This document shows, piece by piece, positions 31,029 to 40,126 of a stretch of 64,000 nt of DNA. The position numbers were made by a program, and so were the translations under genes. This stretch comes from Gammaproteobacteria bacterium. Its GTDB lineage: Bacteria; Pseudomonadota; Gammaproteobacteria; Pseudomonadales; JAUIET01. Location of the stretch: positions 134,900 through 198,899 of the forward strand of contig JAUIHW010000001.1 in the NCBI GenBank assembly GCA_030431775.1, read 5' to 3'. Every line of letters begins with the position of its first letter. The stretch's first letter is position 1. The notes beneath the pieces are model-generated. The model was not told the DNA's origin and ran no database searches. It saw only the letters and a list, made by a program, of their open reading frames with translations.

Positions 31029-32445
31029 TCCGGAAAAGATACCAGTAGAGGAGTGGGCACCGGCTGAGGTTGCTGAGCTCGACCTGTACGAAAAGCGCGA
31101 GAAAATCTACACGCGCAAGATCGAGGGTTTTTATCAGAAGCTTCGCCAATACTCAGGTTGGCCGCTACTGCTGGGTTATTTCTGCATTCCCTGGTTGCAA
31201 TGGGATGACCGTCAGGCGGTACTGTTCGACCTGGTTAATCGCAAATTCTATATATTCGGTCTGACCATTTGGCCGCAGGATGTCTCGCTGCTTGGATTAA
31301 TATTGATTCTGGCGGCATTCGGCCTGTTTCTGGTGACATCTCTGTTCGGTCGGGTCTGGTGTGGTTACACCTGCCCGCAAACTGTCTGGACGGCCATTTT
31401 CATGTGGGTTGAGCAGAAAGTGGAGGGAACTCGAAACCAGCGAATCAAGTTGGATAAGGCGCCCTGGTCTGTCAACAAGTTTGCCCGCAAATTCTCCAAG
31501 CACGCCGCCTGGTTGCTGGTTGCCTTTGGTACTGGCTTCACATTTGTTGGCTATTTCACACCGGTTTACGACCTTGGCTGGCAGGTTTATTCCTTTTCCA
31601 TGCCGCTTACGCCGTTAAGCTGGGTGGTGTTCTTTACCCTTGCTACCTACATCAATGCCGGTTGGATGCGCGAGCAAGTCTGCAAGTACATGTGTCCGTA
31701 CGCAAGATTTCAGTCGGTGATGTTTGATGCGGACACGCTGATCGTGTCGTACAACGCGAAGCGCGGAGAGCCGCGGGGCTCGCGCAAACGAGCGGATGAC
31801 CATGCCGAGCTCGATCTGGGGGATTGCATTGATTGCAAAATGTGCGTGCAGGTTTGTCCTACCGGTATTGATATTCGCAACGGGCTGCAATACGAGTGCA
31901 TCGCCTGCGCATTGTGTGTTGATGCTTGCGATAGCATCATGGAGAAAATGAACTATCCGAAAGGGCTGATCAGCTATACCAGCGAGCGGGCACTGGCGAG
32001 CAGCGATTCCAATCAGGAGACAGCCCATTTTCTGCGCCCGAAGGTCTTTGTTTATGCGGGCGTGCTCTGCGTCATGCTGGCGGTTTTCGCGTATCGCTTT
32101 ACGTCTATTGAGAGTGTGGAGCTTGGTGTGATTCGCGACCGCCAGGCGGTTAATACGGCAACCACATCGGGTGTGGTGGAAAATCGCTATTTGATCAAGG
32201 TTGCCAATAAGCAGGAAATTGCCCGAGAGTTTGAGCTCGCGATAGAATCAACATCAGGGGCCGCCTTGAAAATTGTTGGTGCTGCCCAGCTTGCTGTACT
32301 GCCAGGAGAAGTGACCAGTTTCCGCGTGCGGGTTCAGGCTGCGGAAGAGGACGTGCCGAGCTTGGTGGTGCCAATTGAATTTGTGTTAACTGAAAAGGGC
32401 GAGCAGTACCGTCATGAAGCCCGCTTTGTTAAGGCCCAACGATGA
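31018..32445 (+). CDS. ccoG: cbb3 oxidase accessory protein CcoG (4Fe-4S)
   Basis: GRVWCGYTCPQTVWT; CIDCKMCVQVCPTGIDIRNGLQYECIACALCVDAC; C-terminal Ig-like region. Confidence 0.96.
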   Translation: MKDSPEKIPVEEWAPAEVAELDLYEKREKIYTRKIEGFYQKLRQYSGWPLLLGYFCIPWLQWDDRQAVLFDLVNRKFYIFGLTIWPQDVSLLGLILILAAFGLFLVTSLFGRVWCGYTCPQTVWTAIFMWVEQKVEGTRNQRIKLDKAPWSVNKFARKFSKHAAWLLVAFGTGFTFVGYFTPVYDLGWQVYSFSMPLTPLSWVVFFTLATYINAGWMREQVCKYMCPYARFQSVMFDADTLIVSYNAKRGEPRGSRKRADDHAELDLGDCIDCKMCVQVCPTGIDIRNGLQYECIACALCVDACDSIMEKMNYPKGLISYTSERALASSDSNQETAHFLRPKVFVYAGVLCVMLAVFAYRFTSIESVELGVIRDRQAVNTATTSGVVENRYLIKVANKQEIAREFELAIESTSGAALKIVGAAQLAVLPGEVTSFRVRVQAAEEDVPSLVVPIEFVLTEKGEQYRHEARFVKAQR

Positions 32446-32675
32446 ACGAGCCGAAGCCTTGGTATAAGGAGTTTTGGCCGTGGTTTATCATTGGCCTGCT
32501 GGGCAGTGTTGTACTTGCATCCCTGGTCACCGTTGTCATCGCCTTCCGCTATGCCGACGAGCCAATCTCCGGAAATTACCGTAAGCAGGGTCTTGCCATC
32601 ATGGAAACGAAAGAGCCGCAGGAAGACGCTGCTCAACAGTCTGGCGGTGAACGGCTCAGTCCGGAGGCACGGTGA
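32442..32675 (+). CDS. ccoH: FixH/CcoH family protein, short form (77 aa)
   Basis: MNEPKPWYKEFWPWFIIGLLGSVVLASLVTVVIAFRYADEPISGNYRKQGLAI; position between ccoG and ccoI. Confidence 0.85.
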   Translation: MNEPKPWYKEFWPWFIIGLLGSVVLASLVTVVIAFRYADEPISGNYRKQGLAIMETKEPQEDAAQQSGGERLSPEAR

Positions 32676-35122
32676 GCAGCTGCTTTCATTGCGCGCAAGC
32701 GATTGAAGGCGTTGCGTATACCAGCCAGCTCGACGGTAGCGATCGTCAGTTTTGCTGTCCTGGATGTCGGGCTGTCTACGAATGCATTCACCAGAGCGGC
32801 TTGCAGCAATACTACCGGCGGCGAACCGAAATAGCCGAGCAGGCCGATGCGTCGCCCGAGGATTACTCCAGCTTTGACGAACTGATCGACGAACTGCCGT
32901 TTGTGCGGCGTGTGCAGCAAGAATATGAAGCCCGATTGCTGGTGCACGGCCTGCATTGCAGCGCTTGTGCGTGGCTGATTGAGTCGGCGTTGCGACGTCT
33001 GGAGGGGGTTGCCAGTGTTGTTGTGAATTTGCAGCAGCAAACGGCCATCATTCGCTGGGTAGAGCCTGCCCGGCTGTCATCGCTGATGAGCACGATCCAG
33101 TCGCTTGGCTACGGGGTCGAGCCCTGGACAGAGCGAAACCAGCAGCGCCAATATCAGGAAAACAGGCAGTACCTGCAACGCCGTCTGGGTATTGCGGGTT
33201 TACTGATGATGCAGGTGGGTATGCTGTCGATCGGCTTGTATGCTGGAGAATTCCAGGGTATGGATGTGGTGACCCGGGATTTACTGCGTTGGGCCAGCCT
33301 GGTGCTGGCCAGTTTGTCTTTACTGTATTGCGCAACGCCTTTTTTTTCCAACGCCGCTCTTGTGATGCGCCAGGGCAGTGTCAACATGGACGTGCCAGTC
33401 TCACTGGCACTGTTAGCTGCCTACAGCTACAGTGTCATTGCCTTACTGTTTACGCTTGAACATGTGTACTTTGACACGGTAACCATGTTCGTGTTTTTTC
33501 TGTTGCTCAGCCGTTTTCTGGAACTGTTGTCCCGTAAACCTCAGCAGCTTGAGCGCCAGTGTGCGCAGCCGCTTATGGTTTGTCGTCGTGGGCCGGGTGG
33601 TGAACCGGAAAACGTGCTGGCGCAGCGGGTTGCCGTTGGCGACATTGTTCTGAGCAAAAACGCAGCGGCGGTACCGCTGGACGGTATTATCGTCGAAGGG
33701 AGCAGCCGCTTTGATGAAGCGGCCTTCAGCGGAGAAAGCCAGCCCTTGAGCAAATCGCCCGGTGACATTGCACTTGCTGGTGCCATCAATCTGGATGACG
33801 CTGTTTGGCTTGAGGTCGTACGGCCAGCGGCCGAGTCCAGCCTCGCGCGAGTGGAAGCGCTGACCGAACGGGCTGCGGCCAGTAAGCCGGCCTATGCACA
33901 ACTGATTGACCGTATCAGTCCCTGGTTTATCAGTGCGGTGCTATTGGCGGCAACGGTTAGCTTTCTGCTGTGGTGGTCACATAGCCCGGAGACGGCCTTG
34001 ATGACGGCAATTGCTGTTTTGGTCATCACCTGCCCCTGTGCGCTGGCACTGGCGACTCCGGTGGCATTGGCGCTGGCTCACCGGCGCGCTCGAGCAATGG
34101 GAGTGGTTGCCAATTCCGGGCAGCTGTTGCAACAGTTAATGTCAGTGACGGATGTGGTTTTTGACAAAACCGGCACGCTGACTGAGAACAGCAGTGCCGT
34201 GACTGTTAGTACTTACGGGGGCCTGAGCCGGGAAGAGGCATTACAGCTGGCAGCAAGCATGGAGGTTCAGGCGAATCACCCGTTTGCCCAGACCATTACT
34301 GTGGCGAATAACCGGCCGTTGCTGGCAGTAGAGAATGCGCGAGAGTATCCGGGGAAAGGTGTGGAAGCGATTGTTGATGGTGTCTGCTATCGGCTCGGAG
34401 AGTCATCCTGGTGCGCTGCCCTGGCGGGCCTTGATCCAGTGAGCCTGTCGGATGATGGCGCGCTGTTATGCAATGAGCAGGGCGTGCTGGCGCATTTCAA
34501 CAGTGAGGAATCACTGCTTGCCGATGCAGTAGAGAGCCTGGCTCGCCTGGCCAGTCGGGGGCTCAACTTGCATCTGTTGAGTGGCGACTCGGCGGCCAGG
34601 GTGACGGTCGTGGCCGAGCAGCTGGGAATAGCCGACTATCGAGCCCGGCAGACGCCGGAGGATAAACTCCGGGCTGTCGAGGGCCTGCAGAAAGCGGGCC
34701 GCAGTGTATTGATGGTTGGTGATGGGGTGAATGACGCACCAGTGCTGGCGGCAGCCGATGTATCCCTGGCCGTCAGCAATGCGGCGGATTTGACCAAGGC
34801 CAGGGCTGATGGCCTACTGCTGAATCAGCGCCTCCAGTCCATTTCTGAGCTGATTACTCTGGCCAGCCAAACTCGTCGTGTTGTCAGGCAGAATATTGCT
34901 TGGGCGATCACATACAATGCCATCGGTGTGCCATTGGCGGCGCTGGCCATGGTGCCACCCTGGTTAGCTGCTATTGGTATGTCACTGAGCTCCCTGGTGG
35001 TAATCCTGAATTCCAGGCGCTTGTCGGGTATGGCAAGCAACCGGGAGTTGGGCGCCAGCAATCTGTTTTCCAAATCCGAACGGAACCCCAAGAGTGCCGC
35101 GGTGCCGGCAGCGGTGCAATGA
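32672..35122 (+). CDS. ccoI: Cation-translocating P-type ATPase (copper supply for cbb3)
   Basis: HCSACAWLIE, CPCALALATPVAL, DKTGTLTE, GDGVNDAPVLAAADV. Confidence 0.96.
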   Translation: MSSCFHCAQAIEGVAYTSQLDGSDRQFCCPGCRAVYECIHQSGLQQYYRRRTEIAEQADASPEDYSSFDELIDELPFVRRVQQEYEARLLVHGLHCSACAWLIESALRRLEGVASVVVNLQQQTAIIRWVEPARLSSLMSTIQSLGYGVEPWTERNQQRQYQENRQYLQRRLGIAGLLMMQVGMLSIGLYAGEFQGMDVVTRDLLRWASLVLASLSLLYCATPFFSNAALVMRQGSVNMDVPVSLALLAAYSYSVIALLFTLEHVYFDTVTMFVFFLLLSRFLELLSRKPQQLERQCAQPLMVCRRGPGGEPENVLAQRVAVGDIVLSKNAAAVPLDGIIVEGSSRFDEAAFSGESQPLSKSPGDIALAGAINLDDAVWLEVVRPAAESSLARVEALTERAAASKPAYAQLIDRISPWFISAVLLAATVSFLLWWSHSPETALMTAIAVLVITCPCALALATPVALALAHRRARAMGVVANSGQLLQQLMSVTDVVFDKTGTLTENSSAVTVSTYGGLSREEALQLAASMEVQANHPFAQTITVANNRPLLAVENAREYPGKGVEAIVDGVCYRLGESSWCAALAGLDPVSLSDDGALLCNEQGVLAHFNSEESLLADAVESLARLASRGLNLHLLSGDSAARVTVVAEQLGIADYRARQTPEDKLRAVEGLQKAGRSVLMVGDGVNDAPVLAAADVSLAVSNAADLTKARADGLLLNQRLQSISELITLASQTRRVVRQNIAWAITYNAIGVPLAALAMVPPWLAAIGMSLSSLVVILNSRRLSGMASNRELGASNLFSKSERNPKSAAVPAAVQ

Positions 35123-35123
35123 T

Positions 35124-35291
35124 ATGCCCAGCCTTTATGTGTTAATACCTATAGCGATTGTTTTGGTACTGGCGGCATCGCTTTTGTATTGGTGGGCGGT
35201 GCGTGATGGTCAGTATGATGACCTGGATCGTGAGGCAGATCGGATTCTGTTTGACGACGACGGCGACTCAAACGGGCCAGACCGTTCATGA
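35124..35291 (+). CDS. ccoS: cbb3 oxidase assembly protein CcoS
   Basis: SLYVLIPIAIVLVLAASLLYWWAVRDGQYDDLDREADRILFDDD. Confidence 0.94.
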   Translation: MPSLYVLIPIAIVLVLAASLLYWWAVRDGQYDDLDREADRILFDDDGDSNGPDRS

Positions 35292-36037
35292 TCAGTTCCG
35301 CTGATATTTTGACGGCGGTGTTACTCGGGCTCGCGGGCAGTGGGCATTGCCTGACCATGTGCGGCGGAGTCAATAGCGTTGTGTTGCTGCGTGACCAGCC
35401 CTCGGCGACTTCAGCAGATTCATTGATTGCCAGCAGTACCGCGCCGCAGAGCACTTTGATGATTCCCTTGTTCAGCATCGGCAGAATCACCAGCTACGCC
35501 TTTGCCGGCTTCCTGCTGGGCAGCGTTGGCCTGGCGGTGCAAACCTTGGGCAAGGGGGTCATGCATTGGGCGCATTTGTTTGCCGGGGTGCTGTTACTGG
35601 CGATGGCCGCATACACCGGGCGCTGGTGGATGGGGCTTACTAAGCTGGAAGCCCTTATGGCCAAGCCGTGGCAATTACTGCAGCCGCTGACCAGTCAGCT
35701 GATACCCGCACGCACGCCACAGGCGGCACTGCTGCTGGGCGCGCTTTGGGGCTGGCTTCCCTGCGGCCTGGTGTACAGCGCGCTGGCGTGGTCTGCGCTT
35801 TCAGGCGGGCCGCTACAATCGGCAGCGCTGATGTTTGCATTCGGATTGGGCACCTTGCCTAGCATGCTCGGTGCGGGTTTCTTCGCGCACCAGCTGGCCG
35901 GATTGTTACAACGCCACAATGTTCAGCAGGCAGCGGCCATACTGTTGCTACTGTTTGCACTGTATACGATATATTCAGCGCTTGCGGGTCTTAGCGCCGG
36001 CGAGCTCAATCATCATCATTCCATGGGGCATTCCTGA
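35288..36037 (+). CDS. Sulfite exporter TauE/SafE family-like membrane protein
   Basis: AVLLGLAGSGHCLTMCGGVNSVVLL; GALWGWLPCGLVYSALAWSALSGG. Confidence 0.92.
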   Translation: MISSADILTAVLLGLAGSGHCLTMCGGVNSVVLLRDQPSATSADSLIASSTAPQSTLMIPLFSIGRITSYAFAGFLLGSVGLAVQTLGKGVMHWAHLFAGVLLLAMAAYTGRWWMGLTKLEALMAKPWQLLQPLTSQLIPARTPQAALLLGALWGWLPCGLVYSALAWSALSGGPLQSAALMFAFGLGTLPSMLGAGFFAHQLAGLLQRHNVQQAAAILLLLFALYTIYSALAGLSAGELNHHHSMGHS

Positions 36038-36933
36038 TGGCAGCGACCAACAAAGCCAAAATTGCACAGAAAAAAGTGATGCAACGTCTGCATGACGAAC
36101 ACGCTTACCTTTTCAAACTTCGCAACGCAATGAACACTGAACTCAACAGGGTTAGCAAGCGCAGCGATCCGGACTTGATGGTGTTGCGGGATATGTTCAA
36201 GTATTTAATGGAATACCCGGACACACACCACCATCCTCTGGAGGACCAGATATTTTCCCGCCTTATTGAAAAAGGTACTGAGCACCGTTCGGATGCGCTG
36301 GAGTTACTCGCCGAACATAAAGATCTTGCCAGGGAAAGTCAGTATCTGTTCCATCATCTGGATGCGATGGTGCACGGTGATGAGCGCTGCAACCGGAGTC
36401 TGCTTAAAGCCACCGTCCACGATTACCTGGAACTGTATGCTGAGCACGTTCGTCGTGAAGAGTCGGTTTTGTTTCCGGCGGCGATCGAGGAGCTCAGCGC
36501 TGAGGACTGGATCGACATTGAAGAAACGTTAGAGAATGTTGATGATCCTCTGTTTGCCGATTTGCATTTGCCTGATTTTGCAGAGCTGCGCGAGCGCATT
36601 GAAGAGAATATGGACACGGCCGCTTCTGGTCTTGCCATGGGTGAAATGATGGGGTTTTATGCGCTGATTGAGGTTGCTGGTGCGCTGTCCGAGGGGGTTT
36701 CCGAGCTGCATCGCATAAACGTTCAGCAACTGGGCGCCTACCGTGATGAAAATCTGAAAGCCATCCGCGGTGCGAAGTCGGCGACCGACGCTGTATCAAG
36801 TATGCTGTCAGTAAATTCCCGGCTCATAGGGCAGGGCTTTCGTAAGCGTGCGCTTTTGGCCCGTAATACCTGGCGTGCCGCTTACCTGCCATGTGCTGAG
36901 TCATTGCGCACGGTACGCGATATCGTCGACTGA
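36037..36933 (+). CDS. Hemerythrin-domain protein with C-terminal helical extension
   Basis: MQRLHDEHAYLFKLRNAM...YPDTHHHPLEDQIFSRL...LLAEHKDLARES...LYAEHVRREESVLFPAA; start overlaps upstream stop. Confidence 0.9.
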   Translation: MAATNKAKIAQKKVMQRLHDEHAYLFKLRNAMNTELNRVSKRSDPDLMVLRDMFKYLMEYPDTHHHPLEDQIFSRLIEKGTEHRSDALELLAEHKDLARESQYLFHHLDAMVHGDERCNRSLLKATVHDYLELYAEHVRREESVLFPAAIEELSAEDWIDIEETLENVDDPLFADLHLPDFAELRERIEENMDTAASGLAMGEMMGFYALIEVAGALSEGVSELHRINVQQLGAYRDENLKAIRGAKSATDAVSSMLSVNSRLIGQGFRKRALLARNTWRAAYLPCAESLRTVRDIVD

Positions 36934-36941
36934 CAAGAAAG

Positions 36942-36968
36942 CAGGCATCACCGGCAAGGTGATGCCTG
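36942..36968. terminator. Terminator-like hairpin between convergent hemerythrin and hsp20 genes
   Basis: CAGGCATCACC-GGCAA-GGTGATGCCTG, perfect 11-bp arms, 5-nt loop; no strong U-tract. Confidence 0.6.
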
Positions 36969-37001
36969 GAATCTACAGCTTTACCGGTGTTGTTCGCGCA
37001 G

Positions 37002-37433
37002 TCAGGACACTTCGATCCGGCGCTGCACGGGTTGCGTTTCAGCAACTTTTGGCGCCACAAGCGTCAGTACACCGTCGTTGAACGAAGCGCTAATGTCCTC
37101 TTCATGAACCTCGGAGCCGAGATTGAAACTGCGCATATAGCGACCGTAACGGCGTTCCCGCCGAATGAACTGTCCTTCTTCTTTTTCATCCTTGTTTTGC
37201 TGCTCCAGGCTTGCTTCCAGCGTAAGAACACCATCGTTCAGTGTGATGTGGATGTCTTCTTTTTTTACACCGGGCAGATCGGCCGTTATTTCGTAATGAT
37301 CCTTGTTTTCCTTGATGTCAACGCGCGGTGCGAAAAACGACTGTGTCGATTCGCTTTCGCGTTGCACAGGTGACCAAAAGTCATTAAAAAACCGATCGAT
37401 ATCCATAAAGTTACCGCGTGGTATCAGAGACAT
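37002..37433 (-). CDS. Hsp20/alpha-crystallin family small heat shock protein
   Basis: APRVDIKENKDHYEITADLPGVKKEDIHITLNDGVLTLEASLEQQ...FIRRERRYGRYMRSFNLG. Confidence 0.95.
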   Translation of the reverse strand: MSLIPRGNFMDIDRFFNDFWSPVQRESESTQSFFAPRVDIKENKDHYEITADLPGVKKEDIHITLNDGVLTLEASLEQQNKDEKEEGQFIRRERRYGRYMRSFNLGSEVHEEDISASFNDGVLTLVAPKVAETQPVQRRIEVS

Positions 37434-37492
37434 AATGATCCTCCTAATAGTAGAGTAATTTGCCGCCCGACTATTCCCGTCGGGCAGTATCT

Positions 37493-37520
37493 ATATGGTA
37501 GCGATGGAGAGTTTTTCAAC
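37493..37520 (-). promoter_or_regulatory. Candidate sigma32 promoter of hsp20
   Basis: Minus strand GTTGAAA-N13-TACCATAT, compared with the CTTGAAA / CCCCATNT consensus. Confidence 0.6.
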
Positions 37521-37521
37521 C

Positions 37522-37535
37522 TTGATTACCATCAA
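37522..37535. promoter_or_regulatory. FNR/ANR box (perfect) in the hsp20-usp divergent intergenic region
   Basis: TTGATTACCATCAA, exact TTGAT-N4-ATCAA. Confidence 0.85.
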
Positions 37536-37663
37536 TCTATGTTTATCGGTAATTCGAAAAACAGCTGGTTGAGCACAGATCACTTCAGCTCGCGTAATGC
37601 ATTTGACCCGCGGCGACAAAACACTGAAACTAATGCCTGAGTAAACAAGCATGGGAAGACGTT

Positions 37664-38098
37664 ATGAGCAATTACGCGAGAATTCTGGTTGCTATTGATC
37701 CACTGGGTGAGTATCAGTCTATTGTAGAACGAACCAAGGCGGTTGCTGATAGCAATGCTAAAATAAGCATACTGCATGTGCATGAGCCATTCGTGTACAT
37801 CGACATGCGCTACGCAGATACCGACGCAGAAACTGAAGTTGTCGAACAGGCGCGCCAGGTCATCGAGAAAATTGGCGTTGAACTGAATGTGCCTGCTGAG
37901 CGCCGTTACGTCGAGCAGGGTAAGCCGGCTAAAGTGATTCACCAGAAATGCGAGGAATTGGAAATTGACCTGGTCATCATGGGAACCCATGGCCGCCATG
38001 GCGTACAACTGTTGCTGGGTTCCACAGCAAATGCTGTTTTGCACGGTACTCAGTGTGATGTGCTTGCAATACGCGTGAGTGACGCGCCATCGAACTAG
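37664..38098 (+). CDS. Universal stress protein (UspA family)
   Basis: ARILVAIDPLGEYQSIVERTKAVADSNAKISILHVHEP; DLVIMGTHGRHGVQLLLGSTANAVLHGTQCDVLAIRV. Confidence 0.95.
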   Translation: MSNYARILVAIDPLGEYQSIVERTKAVADSNAKISILHVHEPFVYIDMRYADTDAETEVVEQARQVIEKIGVELNVPAERRYVEQGKPAKVIHQKCEELEIDLVIMGTHGRHGVQLLLGSTANAVLHGTQCDVLAIRVSDAPSN

Positions 38099-38130
38099 CC
38101 ATCGCACAGTTGTAAAAAAAGAGTTAACAA

Positions 38131-38592
38131 GTGCTTCTGACTGTTTTTATCTGTCTTGTATTGGCCAGCCTGGTGGTGGTCATCCATTACGAAGCATTGC
38201 GTTTACTCACCTCCTGGCTGCCGGAACTGAATATCCGGCCGCGCAAAAAGGTGGTTGTGGCCCTCACTGGGGCATTGTTGGCGCATAGCCTGGAGATACA
38301 GATTTTCGCATTGGGTTTTTACTTGATGGTTAATCTGCAGAAACTTGGCATTGCTGAGCTGGGGCAGCTGCATGACCTGCGTGGAGCCGTATTGCTTGGC
38401 TACCTGGACTGCAGTTACTACTCCTTCAGCAATTACACCTCTTTGGGCCTTGGGGATATTTTTCCGATTGGCCATGTGCGATTCCTGACCGGGCTGGAAG
38501 CACTGGTGGGCCTGGTTATGATCACCTGGACTGCGTCATTCATGTATCTTGAAATGCAGAAGTTCTGGGTTCGAAATGGCGTAAACAAGTAG
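38131..38592 (+). CDS. Two-TM ion-channel-like protein (Ion_trans_2-like pore)
   Basis: Pore loop YYSFSNYTSLGLGDIFPIGHVRFLTGLEALVGLVMITWTASFMYLEMQKFW; GTG start. Confidence 0.75.
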   Translation: MLLTVFICLVLASLVVVIHYEALRLLTSWLPELNIRPRKKVVVALTGALLAHSLEIQIFALGFYLMVNLQKLGIAELGQLHDLRGAVLLGYLDCSYYSFSNYTSLGLGDIFPIGHVRFLTGLEALVGLVMITWTASFMYLEMQKFWVRNGVNK

Positions 38593-38597
38593 AACTT

Positions 38598-39455
38598 ATG
38601 AGAATTATATGGATTCCGGTAGCGGATCGGCCGGAAAGTATACAAGCGCTGCAAACCAGTTTTTTATTGGCCAAGCGTGTGGGATCTTCGGTGGTGGGTT
38701 GTCACATTCGACCGCACAAAAGCGACAGCGTTCAGCTGTTCCAGGGCTTCGACATTGATGATGACGAAGCCTGGCAAAACGCCTATGCCAGCAAATACAA
38801 GGAAGAATCCAGCCAGAGTGCACGCAGCATATACTCAGCAATCGCGGCCGATTACGGGTTCGAGCTGCGCGCTCGTCCTGGTAGGGAGCCGGCGGCGTTG
38901 TGGCAGCAGAAAACAGGTTCCCCGCGCCGCGTGATTGCGCAGAACGCGCCGGTCAGCGACCTGATTGTGGTATCCCGCCCCAAAGCTAAAGGTGGGCGGC
39001 TTGCAAAAATGTTTCTTGCTGCCGCGCTCGCCAACAGCGGTACGCCAACGCTGGTCCTGCCACAGCGCACTCGGGCAGCCGCTATCGGGCGAAGAGTTTG
39101 CATCGCCTGGAATGGCAGCAATGAGGCGAGCCGAGCGGTCAGGGCGGCCATGTCGATTCTAACAGCTGCCGACGAGGTGGTCGTACTGAGTTGCGGGTTG
39201 GAGTCAAAAAATGTGCCCAAAGCAGAAAAACTGCGCAGCTACTTACAGCACTGGGGAGTTGCAGCGACGATTGTTCGAGATCGCAAGTCGCGAGACCACG
39301 CTAAAACGTTGATCGATATGTATAAAGCAGCCAGCGCTGACCTTATGGTCATGGGTGCTTACAGCCGTCGCCGAGCGAGCGAGCGCTTGTTTGGCGGCGT
39401 TACCCAGACAATGCTGAACTATCGAGGAACGATGTCTTTGTTACTGCACCTTTGA
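38598..39455 (+). CDS. Universal stress protein, tandem-domain-size
   Basis: RIIWIPVADRPESIQALQTSFLLAKRVGSSVVGCHIRPH; second half RRVCIAWNGSNEASRAVRAAMSIL...ASADLMVMGAYSRRRASERLFGGVTQTML. Confidence 0.9.
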   Translation: MRIIWIPVADRPESIQALQTSFLLAKRVGSSVVGCHIRPHKSDSVQLFQGFDIDDDEAWQNAYASKYKEESSQSARSIYSAIAADYGFELRARPGREPAALWQQKTGSPRRVIAQNAPVSDLIVVSRPKAKGGRLAKMFLAAALANSGTPTLVLPQRTRAAAIGRRVCIAWNGSNEASRAVRAAMSILTAADEVVVLSCGLESKNVPKAEKLRSYLQHWGVAATIVRDRKSRDHAKTLIDMYKAASADLMVMGAYSRRRASERLFGGVTQTMLNYRGTMSLLLHL

Positions 39456-39466
39456 CGGGCGCTGTA

Positions 39467-40066
39467 TCAGGGTTCGTACAGTTTGCTAACCCACTTGCCG
39501 TTTTCCAGCAAATAGGCTTTACGTTCGTGAACCCGGCGCCAACCGGATTGCCAGAATTCCAGGCGCGTTGGTGCAACCCGGTAAGCTTTCCAGTGTTCCG
39601 GCATTGGAATTGGCTCAAAGTCATAGGACTGGCGTATTTTTTCGCTGCGTTCCTGCAGCGATTTTCGGCCACGGGTTTCCTCGGACTGGTTGCTCGCCCA
39701 GGCGGTAATCTGTTTGCTTCGATCACGCTTCTGCCATATCGCATCAGCTTCCACATCCGATACCTGATTGGCAACCCCATCGATCACCAGTTGCAGCCCT
39801 AAAGAAGACCAGTAAAAGCACAGACCCACATGGGGGTTTTCCGCCAATTGTAAGCCTTTGCCTGAGCGGCTGTTGATGAAAAACAAAATTCCGTCTTCGT
39901 TAATATCAGCGGCCAGAACATTGCGCACTGACGGCACACCATCTTTACCGCAGGTTGCCAGGCTCAGCAATTTGGTATCGCGTTCACCCGCTTCGCTGGC
40001 ATTGGCGATGGCATCGTTCAGCCGGGTCAGCGCTTCGGCAGGAATTGCAGTTTTCGAATCGGTCAT
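39467..40066 (-). CDS. pdxH: Pyridoxamine 5'-phosphate oxidase family protein
   Basis: LATCGKDGVPSVRNVLAADINEDGILFFINSRSGKGLQLAENPHVGLCFYW; C-terminal MPEHWKAYRVAPTRLEFWQSGWRRVHER. Confidence 0.88.
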   Translation of the reverse strand: MTDSKTAIPAEALTRLNDAIANASEAGERDTKLLSLATCGKDGVPSVRNVLAADINEDGILFFINSRSGKGLQLAENPHVGLCFYWSSLGLQLVIDGVANQVSDVEADAIWQKRDRSKQITAWASNQSEETRGRKSLQERSEKIRQSYDFEPIPMPEHWKAYRVAPTRLEFWQSGWRRVHERKAYLLENGKWVSKLYEP

Positions 40067-40126
40067 ACTCAGTTTCCATTATACTGGCGCAGTAACAGTG
40101 CTCCATTATTAACATCAACCAATAGA

